Shown here in pieces: positions 52,753 to 60,410 of a stretch of DNA of 64,000 nt (positions are counted from its first letter, which is position 1; the number at the start of each line of letters is the position of its first letter). Location of the stretch: assembly GCA_026004935.1 (NCBI GenBank), contig BPKC01000001.1:2367381-2431380 (forward strand), given 5' to 3'. The translations under genes were made by a program, and so were the position numbers. The notes under the pieces are model-generated. The model saw nothing but the letters and a program-made list of their open reading frames with translations, had not been told where the DNA came from and ran no database searches. The DNA is from Rhodothalassiaceae bacterium (GTDB lineage Bacteria; Pseudomonadota; Alphaproteobacteria; Sphingomonadales; Rhodothalassiaceae).

Positions 52753-54075
52753 ATGCCGCATCAGGGCGGAAGCCTGCGGAGAATCGCACTCATCGGCACG
52801 GCGCTGCTGCTGGCCGCCTGCCAGCGCAACCCGGGCAAACCCAGCGAGGAGGAAGTGATGGCGAAGGCCCGCGAGCTGGCCGAGCGCTATGTCATCGTCG
52901 ACACCCACATCGACGTCCCCTATCGCCTGGAGGAGGACTGGGAGGACCTCACCGTCCGGGCCGCGCGCGGCGACTTCGACTACGCGCGCGCAAAGGAGGG
53001 CGGGCTCGATGTCGCCTTCATGTCGATCTACACCCCGAGTGCGCTCGAGACCGCGGGCCCCGGCAAGGCCTTCGCCCACGCGAACCGCATGATCGCCCAT
53101 GTGATGGACCTCACCGCGCGCGCGCCCGACAAGTTCATGCTGGTCACCTCGCCCGACGAGGCGCTCAAGGCCCACGAGCTCGGCAGGATCGGGCTGGCCA
53201 TGGGCATGGAGAACGGCGCACCGATCGAGGGGGACCTGAAGAAGCTCAAGTATTTCTATGACAAGGGCATCCGGTACATCACGCTCGCGCACGCGCGTTC
53301 CAACGATCTCGCCGACAGCTCCTACGACGAAAACCGGCCGAACGGCGGGCTGTCGGATTTCGGGCGCCAGGTCGTCAAGGAGATGAATGCGCTGGGGATC
53401 CTCGTTGACGTGTCGCATCTGTCGGACGAGGCCGTGCATGACGTGCTCGAGGTGTCGGCCGTGCCGCCGATCGCCAGCCACTCCTCCGCCCGCCACTTCA
53501 CGCCCGGCTTCGAGCGCAATCTCTCCGACAAGCAGATCCGCGCAATCGCGCGCCGCGGCGGCGTGATCATGATCAACTTCGGCTCCGCCTTCCTGACCAA
53601 GGCGGCGAACGACTGGAACAAGGCTTTCGACGAAGCCTGGAAGCGGCATCTGGAGAAAGACGGCGCGCCGGACACGCCCGAAGAGCGCAAACGCTTCCGG
53701 GCGTCCTACCTGGCGGAACACCCGTATCCCTATGCGACGGTGGAGGACGTCGTGCGCCACATCAACCACATCGTCGGCATCGCCGGCGTGGAGCATGTGG
53801 GGCTCGGCTCTGATTTCGACGGCGTCGGCGACAGCCTGCCCGTGGGGCTCAAGGACGTCTCCCAGTATCCGAACCTCGTCAAGGCGCTGATCGAGGCCGG
53901 CTACTCCGAGCCCGAGATCGAGATGATCCTGGGACGCAACCTGCTGCGGGTATGGCGGATCGCCCAGAACTACGCGGTGAACGTCAAGGGCATGACCGAG
54001 CAGGAGGCTGAAGCGGCCGGCGGTGCCGGCGCCACGACGACGCCGGCCCAAGAAAACGCGCCTACGGAGCCGTGA
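52753..54075 (+). CDS. Membrane dipeptidase (M19) lipoprotein
   Basis: 440 residues from ATG 52753, with GGAGGAGAAAGGGGG upstream. Lipobox LLLAAC gives a lipidated Cys near 22. The M19 barrel has the zinc ligands HxD in VIVDTHIDVPYRL, Glu in GMENGAPIEGDLKK, the ILVDVSHLSDEAVHDVLEV His and PPIASHSSARH, with VGLGSDFDGVGDSLPVGL late. Renal-dipeptidase-type enzymes cut L-D or L-L dipeptides in the envelope. Tail beyond 415 is Ala/Thr/Pro rich. The gap before it (52621-52752) shows a CTATAG that may be a -10. Confidence 0.92.
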   Translation: MPHQGGSLRRIALIGTALLLAACQRNPGKPSEEEVMAKARELAERYVIVDTHIDVPYRLEEDWEDLTVRAARGDFDYARAKEGGLDVAFMSIYTPSALETAGPGKAFAHANRMIAHVMDLTARAPDKFMLVTSPDEALKAHELGRIGLAMGMENGAPIEGDLKKLKYFYDKGIRYITLAHARSNDLADSSYDENRPNGGLSDFGRQVVKEMNALGILVDVSHLSDEAVHDVLEVSAVPPIASHSSARHFTPGFERNLSDKQIRAIARRGGVIMINFGSAFLTKAANDWNKAFDEAWKRHLEKDGAPDTPEERKRFRASYLAEHPYPYATVEDVVRHINHIVGIAGVEHVGLGSDFDGVGDSLPVGLKDVSQYPNLVKALIEAGYSEPEIEMILGRNLLRVWRIAQNYAVNVKGMTEQEAEAAGGAGATTTPAQENAPTEP

Positions 54076-54156
54076 CGACGGCCTGCTCGGGCTGAGGCTG
54101 CGGGGTAAGGGCTGGCGGCTTGGCCCGCGATCACGGATCGGTGTCCGGGCCCGTCG

Positions 54157-54885
54157 TTACTCGGCGGCGGGGCCGGTGCCCGCCATGGCCCGGGCGGCGG
54201 CCAGACAGGCCTCGTCAAGTGGACCGCCCTCGATCTCCCGACACACGCGATTGTCGAGGGCGAGCCGTATGAGCCCCGGCTGGGCGTCGGAGGGCAGATG
54301 CGTAAGATAGCGCCCGGCCCGGTCCATCAGGAAGATGAAGGCCGTGTGCTCCATGAGATAGCCCTCCACGCGCGGGTCCTCGACCTTGCGGAACTCGACG
54401 CCGTATTGCGCCGCCGTGCGCGCGATCGCCTGCGGTGAGCCGGTCAGCATCCGGATTCGCGGATCGAAGTTCTGATGGAACGCCCGCAGCGCCTCGGGCG
54501 TGTCGCGCGCGGGGTCGACCGTGATGAAGACGGGCTGGACGAGGCGCGCGCGCACGGGATCGTCATGCGCGAACATCTCCAGCCCGCGGCTGACGTTGAG
54601 CAGCGTCAGCGGGCAGACGTCGGGACAGGAGGCATAGCCGAAGAACACCAGCATGTAGCGGCCGCGGAAATCGGTGTCGCGCACGGTACGGCCCTGCTCG
54701 TCGACGAGCGTGAAGGGCCCGCCGATCGGCGCGTCGAGGTCGACGCCGGCAAGGGGCCCGCGCTGGAGCCCCGCCAGCGCCATCAGGCGGCCGCGCAGCT
54801 CGGGCACCGCGAGCACGATGCCGACGAGTACGGCCAGCAGCACCGCAAGAGCCGGAATCAGCCGCCCGTCACCGGCCTTCGCCAT
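54157..54885 (-). CDS. SCO1/SenC family copper protein
   Basis: 242 residues. N-terminal membrane helix (about 10-28), then a thioredoxin fold with the copper site complete: CPDVC (Cys87, Cys91 in FFGYASCPDVCPLTLLNVS) and His180 (YLMEHTAFIFLMDRAGRYL), plus FITVDPARDTPEALRAF. SCO proteins deliver Cu to CuA-type cytochrome oxidase subunits or act as thiol reductants. No cytochrome oxidase genes are near; the gene closes the multicopper-oxidase locus, 46 bases after the cytochrome fusion gene. Confidence 0.92.
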   Translation of the reverse strand: MAKAGDGRLIPALAVLLAVLVGIVLAVPELRGRLMALAGLQRGPLAGVDLDAPIGGPFTLVDEQGRTVRDTDFRGRYMLVFFGYASCPDVCPLTLLNVSRGLEMFAHDDPVRARLVQPVFITVDPARDTPEALRAFHQNFDPRIRMLTGSPQAIARTAAQYGVEFRKVEDPRVEGYLMEHTAFIFLMDRAGRYLTHLPSDAQPGLIRLALDNRVCREIEGGPLDEACLAAARAMAGTGPAAE

Positions 54886-54931
54886 GTCGTCCCACCCCCT
54901 TCCATCCGCCGGCGGCCGGCCGTGCCGTCCC

Positions 54932-56695
54932 TCACCCGCCGATCACCACCCAGGGGCTCACCGGCACCGGGATCCGATCCACGGGATCCCAGCGCATGAT
55001 GTAGACCCCGCGCGAGGCGACCCGCTGCTCCGGCCCCAGCTCCGGGTGCGGGAAGGGACCGGGATCGAGGCCGACCTCGGTGATGTGCTCGAGGATCTCG
55101 ATCAGATAGTCGCGGTAGTAGTCGGCCTGCAAGGGCTCCAGCGCATTGTCCACCAGCCTCAGCGCGAAGAATGTCTCGCGCATGAGATTCCAGTCGGGAA
55201 TGGCCAGCCGGCGGGACCGGATCCAGGCCCGGGCGCGATAGGAATCGGGGTGCATGGCCTTGGGATCGTCGAAGCGGCTTGCGATCCGGATGCGCGCCGC
55301 GACCTGCGCCGGCAGTTCGACGCCCTTGAGGGCGGGCATGACGCTTCCCGGCAGATAGACGAGGTCGGGCAGCTCCTCCGGCTTCAGCCGGGCGAGAGCC
55401 GCGATCACCTGTGCTTCCTGACGGCCCGGGAAGACCACGGCCGCCGCACGTCCGGCAAGCGCGCGCAGCGCCCGGCGCCAGGCCCGCTCGCCGCCGACCT
55501 CCTCGCGCGCCGGCGCAGCGGGGGAGCCGGCCGCAGCCCACTCCCCCCCGAAGGCGTCGGCCGCGCGCCGCCCCCAGGGATCCGGCGCCGCGAGAACCGG
55601 CAGCGCGCCTTCGCCGAGCCGGGCCGGGTCCTCGGCCAGATAGCGGGCGAGCCCGCGCGCCTCGCCGACAAGCCCGAGGCTGAGATACAGCACGTAGCCG
55701 CCCTGGTAGCTCTCCTTGAGCGGCGGCAGCTCCACGACGGGAAAGATGCAGGCGAGGCGCTTTTCGTTGCAGAACGCGTCCACGGCATCGAAAGGCCCGT
55801 CCACCGCCCCGCCCAGCACGGCGAAGACGGGCTGGGCGGCGTAGAGATCCTCCAGCTGCGCTCTCCAGGTCTCGGGCGCGCCCTCGAGCCGCCAGTGGTG
55901 GATGGTCCATTTGCGGCGCGTATAGAGCAGATCCGAGCGGTAGAAGGGGCTGAAGCCGGGATGCGCCGTGTCGTTCGAGAAATCCCGGTTGAACCAGCCG
56001 GCGTAGGCGTCCACCAGCTTCTCGTAGGCCTCCGCCCGCTCGGGTGACACGCCGGGGCCGACGATCGTCGCGAAATGGAAGGTGTTGCCGTCCACCCCCG
56101 GATCCGGCGCGGCGCCCAGCCCGCGCAGGAAGGCGATCAGATTGGCGAGATCCGTCGGGCCCAGCCCGTAACGGGGCATGGTGGGATCGAGCGGCCGGCC
56201 GACAGGATCGGTGCCCTGGGTGATGGCGCGTGCGAGGGTCTCGTCGTCATATGCGGGTCTCAGCCGCGGCTTTCTGAGGTCGTCGTAGAAATAGGACGGC
56301 TGGAGCTGCTTGAAGTATTCCATGAAGCGCTCGAGCCTGAGCAGCATGTTGCTCTCGCGCGGCTGGAACAGATAGGGGGCCGCGATCGGCGGCACGTAAC
56401 GCCCGCCTTCGCTGGAACCCATCCCGGAGCGCCGATGGCAGCCGGTGCAGGGCACCTGGTCGCCGCGCACGGGGATGTCGCCCTGGGTGACGGCCTGGAC
56501 CGGCCGGCCGTCTGCACCGATGCCGGTCTCGTAGAGCCGGCGCCCGGCTTCGGGATCACCCGCCGGTCCCGACGGTGAAGGCGCCGCCGTCTCCTGTGGT
56601 GCCATCGCACCCACTGCAGCCGCAGACGGAAGGCCTGCCACCAGCAGGCCCAGGATGCCGAAAGCCGCTGCTGCGCACCGCCGTGGCATGCTCAC
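54932..56695 (-). CDS. Cytochrome c / periplasmic binding-protein fusion
   Basis: 587 residues from GTG 56695, whose GTGA overlaps the stop of the SCO gene upstream; GGAGG precedes it (ATG 56689 is an alternative). Signal peptide to about 28. A c-type heme site C83-TGC-H87 (QVPCTGCHRRSGMG) lies in a domain of about 45-205, with DPTMPRYGLGPTDLANLIAF supplying a candidate axial Met. Residues about 215-560 resemble a type I periplasmic binding protein, e.g. VFAVLGGAVDGPFDAVDAF, VLPVLAAPDPWGRRAADAFG and PDLVYLPGSVMPALKG. There is no transporter gene near, so the binding domain may sense or present a substrate. Confidence 0.75.
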   Translation of the reverse strand: MSMPRRCAAAAFGILGLLVAGLPSAAAVGAMAPQETAAPSPSGPAGDPEAGRRLYETGIGADGRPVQAVTQGDIPVRGDQVPCTGCHRRSGMGSSEGGRYVPPIAAPYLFQPRESNMLLRLERFMEYFKQLQPSYFYDDLRKPRLRPAYDDETLARAITQGTDPVGRPLDPTMPRYGLGPTDLANLIAFLRGLGAAPDPGVDGNTFHFATIVGPGVSPERAEAYEKLVDAYAGWFNRDFSNDTAHPGFSPFYRSDLLYTRRKWTIHHWRLEGAPETWRAQLEDLYAAQPVFAVLGGAVDGPFDAVDAFCNEKRLACIFPVVELPPLKESYQGGYVLYLSLGLVGEARGLARYLAEDPARLGEGALPVLAAPDPWGRRAADAFGGEWAAAGSPAAPAREEVGGERAWRRALRALAGRAAAVVFPGRQEAQVIAALARLKPEELPDLVYLPGSVMPALKGVELPAQVAARIRIASRFDDPKAMHPDSYRARAWIRSRRLAIPDWNLMRETFFALRLVDNALEPLQADYYRDYLIEILEHITEVGLDPGPFPHPELGPEQRVASRGVYIMRWDPVDRIPVPVSPWVVIGG

Positions 56696-57477
56696 CGCCC
56701 CCCTCCAGCCGTCGCATGGCTGGAGCCGGTCTCAAGCATGCCGGCGAAGGCGGCAATCATGCGCTGGCGCGACAGCAGCCGGTCGAATCGCAGCCAGTTG
56801 CCGGCGCGGTCGCGGAAATAGGTGTAGGGGCGGTGATACATCTTGTTGTCGGATCTGAGCAGCGCGTCGAAGGCCGCAATGGTGCGCCGGATCATGGGCT
56901 CCGACCCCGTGAGGAACCGCCAGTTCCCTGACGCATGATAGCGTGCGGCGTAGGCCTTCAGCCGCTCTGGCGTGTCATAGGTCGGATCGATCGAGATCGA
57001 CAGGATCAGCGCGTCCGGCGCGCGGCGCAGCAGCTCGTCCTGGGCGCTGGCGATCCCGGCCGACAGGACGGGACAGATCGTCGCGCAGCTCGTGAAGATG
57101 AACTGCATGACGACGGGCCGCGGCTCTGCAAGCAGCGCAGCGAGCCGCACCGGCCGCCCGTCCTGGTCCACGAGCGTGATGTCGTCCGGCACCCGATAGG
57201 CTGCGCGCTCCGGCTCGAGCGGCCCCGCATCATCGGCGCCCGCTGCGCTCTCATGCATGTAGAAGCGGATTCCGCCGTGCCCCATCTCCATCGGTGCACC
57301 GCGCTCATGCGCGCCATGGTCCGCATGATCGCCTGGGCCCCCGTGATCACCATGGCGCCCATGCCCCCCTTCCTGCGCCGGCGCCACGCCGCCCGCGACG
57401 ACGAGAAAGGCCGGCACGGCCGCAGCGGTGATGACCGCCTTCAGCGCCGTCCGGATTTTGCGCCCGAAGCCCGACAC
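56692..57477 (-). CDS. SCO family protein with His-rich N-terminal segment
   Basis: 261 residues from GTG 57477, with AGGAG six bases upstream. A signal peptide to about 35 is followed by a metal-binding-like His cluster at 38-67 (nine His, e.g. HGRHGDHGG and HADHGAHERG). The thioredoxin fold then has the Cys pair in FIFTSCATICPVLSA (Cys131/Cys135), SISIDPTYDTPERLKAYAAR and His215 in KMYHRPYTYFRDRAG. The His segment may buffer copper for the Cys/His site. First gene after the internal terminator, coupled to the cytochrome fusion. Confidence 0.88.
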   Translation of the reverse strand: MSGFGRKIRTALKAVITAAAVPAFLVVAGGVAPAQEGGHGRHGDHGGPGDHADHGAHERGAPMEMGHGGIRFYMHESAAGADDAGPLEPERAAYRVPDDITLVDQDGRPVRLAALLAEPRPVVMQFIFTSCATICPVLSAGIASAQDELLRRAPDALILSISIDPTYDTPERLKAYAARYHASGNWRFLTGSEPMIRRTIAAFDALLRSDNKMYHRPYTYFRDRAGNWLRFDRLLSRQRMIAAFAGMLETGSSHATAGGGR

Positions 57478-57561
57478 CGCTCTCTCCTCTCATCCCCATC
57501 GGCACGCGATGCAAGAACAGCAGAATGAGACTGCAATTTCAAGATGTTTCACAAAAGGGGA

Positions 57562-57592
57562 CTGCCGGGCCCCGCCATGCGGGACCCGGCAG
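57562..57592 (-). terminator. Rho-independent terminator inside the copper locus
   Basis: CTGCCGGG (57562-57569) pairs with CCCGGCAG (57585-57592), with an inner CCGC/GCGG. Read on the minus strand the hairpin is followed by TCCCCTTTTG. It sits between the 676-residue gene and the His-rich SCO gene, so the locus has at least two transcription units. Confidence 0.7.
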
Positions 57593-57624
57593 CCGGCCTT
57601 CCTATGCGATGGGCATGCGCGCCA

Positions 57625-59655
57625 TCAGTGCACCGACCAGATCGCCACGTTGTGGTGCATCGGGTCGAACTGATAGATCCGCAGCCGCTGCGGCGGGTCG
57701 TGCCGGAAGGTGATCACCACCTCCAGCTCGCCGATCCCGTCCGGCGTGGTGCTCTCGACGGTCTGCTCGGCGAATTCGTCGAACACCGGCAGAATCCCGC
57801 CCTTCGCCTTCCACGCCACCCGCTTCGCGTGCTGGCCGTAGACCGAGGGCAGCCCGAGCCTGCGGCCCTTGCCCTTGCCGCCCGGCCTGTAGTGGCCCTG
57901 GGCGATCAGCGCGAAGATGCTGTCGTCCTCGGGGCGCTCGGCCGCCGGCACCAGCACGGGCGGGAAGATGTTCGGGATCCAGTTGTGGCGCCCGAAGGTG
58001 AACCACGGACCCTGGCCGCCCAGCGGGATCGTGTTGTGGAAGATGTTCTCCCAGCCGCGGGCGCCGCCGAAGTCGATGTTGATGTAGCCGTGCGGGAAGT
58101 AGTCCCCGTTGAACAGCTTCACCTCGAGCGTCGCACCGCGAGTCTGGAACTCGTCCCAGGTCTGCTGGAAGTTGGACGGAATGCCCGGGATGTCCGCGTA
58201 GATCTGGTTGTTGAGGTAGACGAAGGTCTCGTCATAGCCTTCGGCCGGCTGGAAGCCGCGCGGCAGCTTGTTGCGATCCTTCCAGTCGTCGAAGGCCTCC
58301 TCGATCTCGCGGACCAGTGCGCGCAGGACGGGACGCGGCCCGCGGCCGTTCATGTCGCGCAGTGCCCGGAAGGCCTTCCACATGCGCTTGGCGGGTGCGT
58401 AGTCGCCGATCATCGAGATCGCGGCGAGCTTGTTTTCCTCGCTGCCGCGCGGGTCGGGACCGAAGGTCTCCGTCTCCCACTCGATGATGTTCTTCGGCCC
58501 CACCGTCTTCAGACCGTTCTCGACGGCCTGAATGCGCGTCGGGTGGATCCGCCAGCCCCAATGGTAGGTGAGGTTGTAGAACCGCCCGGGCGCATGGTCG
58601 AGCTCGAAGACGTAGCGCTTGCCCTCCTCCATCGGGAAGAAGGTCCCGTCGAAGGAGACGTTGGGCACCGCCGCGCCACCCCGCAGGTTCGGATCGTCGA
58701 AATACATGATCATCGGCGCGAAGTCTTCGTGCCCGCGCTCCGTCACGTCGATCGTGTAGCGGATCTTGAACGGCACGTCGCGCACATCACGCGCCCCCGC
58801 GCATGGGCCGGTCGGCAGCGGGCCCGGGCAGATGTAGGCGGTGTCCGACATGATGTTGCGCCGCGTCCACACCTGGTGGATGTGGAAGACGTTGTTCTCG
58901 TCCGCGTGCTGCACCTGCACGCCCGCCACGTAGTTCAGGACCGGAATCCCGCTGTAGGCGCGGTCGGGCAGCGGATTGCCCTCGAGGATGTCGATGGCCA
59001 TCTGCACGTCGGCGAGATCGATCTGGTTGACAGGATCGGGCAGCGTACCCGCCTCGGGCGGGAAGCGCTCCTCGACGCCCCGGCGCGGATCCGCCGGCAC
59101 GCCCACGCCGCCGCGGAAGAACATCTTCCGGGTCTTCAGCCGGATGATGGGGCTCACCGCCTCCTTCAGCCGCTTGATGATGATCGCCAGATCATCTTCG
59201 GGCCCGTGCTCGGACAGCCCCAGATCCTCCAGATCCGTCACCACCGGATCGGGATGGAGGTTGTAGGGATCCTCCGGCGTGGACGGCAGCGTGTTCGGGA
59301 TCTCGTTGCCCGCCGAGTCCTCCTGGTTGCCGTAAATCGTGGGCAGCAGGTTGGACGGGTTCGTCGCATCCTCGCCGAACGGATAGCTCTGCGGGAAGAG
59401 CGTACCCGGCGTGCGATACTCGAACCGTTTTCCGTCCAGCGTGCAGCGGCAGGGCTCGCCGTTCGGCCCCGGAATGTTCGAGGCCTGCAGGCATTCCGGC
59501 CTGTCGCTCACCACGCACTGGAAAGGCGGGAAGGTGGTCGGCCCCGGCATGGGGGCGAAAGGCTTGCTGGTCTGCGCGTGGGACAGAGCCGTCCCGGCGA
59601 GCAGAGCGGCGGGAACCGCCACCGCCAGCAGCTTGGTCTTGCGTTTCAAGGACAT
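57625..59655 (-). CDS. Large exported protein of unknown function in the multicopper-oxidase locus
   Basis: 676 residues from ATG 59655 with GGAGAGTGACC upstream. Signal peptide ends at AHAQ (about 27). I recognise no domain. A Cys-containing segment at 46-70 (FQCVVSDRPECL, EPCRCTLDGKRFEY) is followed by regions rich in His and aromatic residues: HADENNVFHIHQVWTRRN, YHWGWRIHPTRIQAVENG, FTFGRHNWIPNIFPP and the C-terminal RIYQFDPMHHNVAIWSVH. These could bind metal. Its position between two SCO-related genes and a multicopper oxidase implies a shared periplasmic role. Confidence 0.65.
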   Translation of the reverse strand: MSLKRKTKLLAVAVPAALLAGTALSHAQTSKPFAPMPGPTTFPPFQCVVSDRPECLQASNIPGPNGEPCRCTLDGKRFEYRTPGTLFPQSYPFGEDATNPSNLLPTIYGNQEDSAGNEIPNTLPSTPEDPYNLHPDPVVTDLEDLGLSEHGPEDDLAIIIKRLKEAVSPIIRLKTRKMFFRGGVGVPADPRRGVEERFPPEAGTLPDPVNQIDLADVQMAIDILEGNPLPDRAYSGIPVLNYVAGVQVQHADENNVFHIHQVWTRRNIMSDTAYICPGPLPTGPCAGARDVRDVPFKIRYTIDVTERGHEDFAPMIMYFDDPNLRGGAAVPNVSFDGTFFPMEEGKRYVFELDHAPGRFYNLTYHWGWRIHPTRIQAVENGLKTVGPKNIIEWETETFGPDPRGSEENKLAAISMIGDYAPAKRMWKAFRALRDMNGRGPRPVLRALVREIEEAFDDWKDRNKLPRGFQPAEGYDETFVYLNNQIYADIPGIPSNFQQTWDEFQTRGATLEVKLFNGDYFPHGYINIDFGGARGWENIFHNTIPLGGQGPWFTFGRHNWIPNIFPPVLVPAAERPEDDSIFALIAQGHYRPGGKGKGRRLGLPSVYGQHAKRVAWKAKGGILPVFDEFAEQTVESTTPDGIGELEVVITFRHDPPQRLRIYQFDPMHHNVAIWSVH

Positions 59656-59707
59656 GGTCACTCTCCAGAATTCCTGATCACACATGCGTTCCGGCCGTTG
59701 CGGCGCA

Positions 59708-60367
59708 TCACACATGCGCGCGGTTGCTCCACGGATAGGCGTTCTCGCCCGGCCGCGCGGGACCGGCGCGACGGAACACCTTGGGCTTCGGCTTCGGCAG
59801 GATGGACGCCACCCGCCAGGCGATGTCCTCGGGCCGCGCGTGGGAAGCCACGCTGCCCCAGACCCGCTGGCCGTTCATGGCGTTGCCGTAGAAGATCAGC
59901 CGGCCCATGCCCGCAGGCGCACCGCGGTTGAAGTGGTACATCCGCTGGGCGACGATCGCGGCCTCCAGCCCGCCCATCCGGACGAGCCGCCAGCCGTCGC
60001 GCACGCCGTGCTTCTTCGCATGCTCGGCGAGCGCCTCGACGGTGTCGTTCTCCGGATCGACGGTGATCGAGGTCACGAGGACGTCCCGGCCGACCCGGTC
60101 TCCCAGCGCCTTGACCGCCTTCGCGATCGCGGCCGTCTGGCCGGACGTCTCGTCGTCCTTGATGGAGAAGAAATTGATCAGAAAGATCTTCCCCTCCATG
60201 CAGTCTTCGTAGAACTTGAGCTTGCGCCCGGTGTGATCGACCGCCGTGATGTCCGGCAGACCGCAGCGGACATTGAGGTCGATCTCGTGCACCGAGGTGG
60301 GCGCCAGACCCTCGCCGGCCGCGCAGCTGCGGCGGGCATTGAGGATGTCGCGTCTTGTCGCAGTCAT
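59708..60367 (-). CDS. SCO-like thioredoxin-fold protein lacking the CxxxC motif
   Basis: 219 residues. FLINFFSIKDDETSGQTAAI stands where SCO proteins have FFGYASCxxxCP; the following VLVTSITVDPENDTVEALAE, and the His in AQRMYHFNRG, keep the SCO pattern. So the fold and the His remain but both copper-binding Cys are gone. N-terminal residues 1-30 show no clear signal peptide although MTATRRDILNARRS contains RRDIL and may be a Tat-like remnant. Located 43 bases after the oxidase gene. Confidence 0.7.
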   Translation of the reverse strand: MTATRRDILNARRSCAAGEGLAPTSVHEIDLNVRCGLPDITAVDHTGRKLKFYEDCMEGKIFLINFFSIKDDETSGQTAAIAKAVKALGDRVGRDVLVTSITVDPENDTVEALAEHAKKHGVRDGWRLVRMGGLEAAIVAQRMYHFNRGAPAGMGRLIFYGNAMNGQRVWGSVASHARPEDIAWRVASILPKPKPKVFRRAGPARPGENAYPWSNRAHV

Positions 60368-60410
60368 CGCTTGACTTCCTTTCCTGGCATTCCGTGTCGC
60401 ATCGACGCGA

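Noticed and set aside
57544-59931. 795-codon plus-strand frame opposite the 676-residue gene
   Set aside because: The minus-strand frame has signal peptide, ribosome site and good composition; the plus frame is Arg/His/Val-rich shadow.
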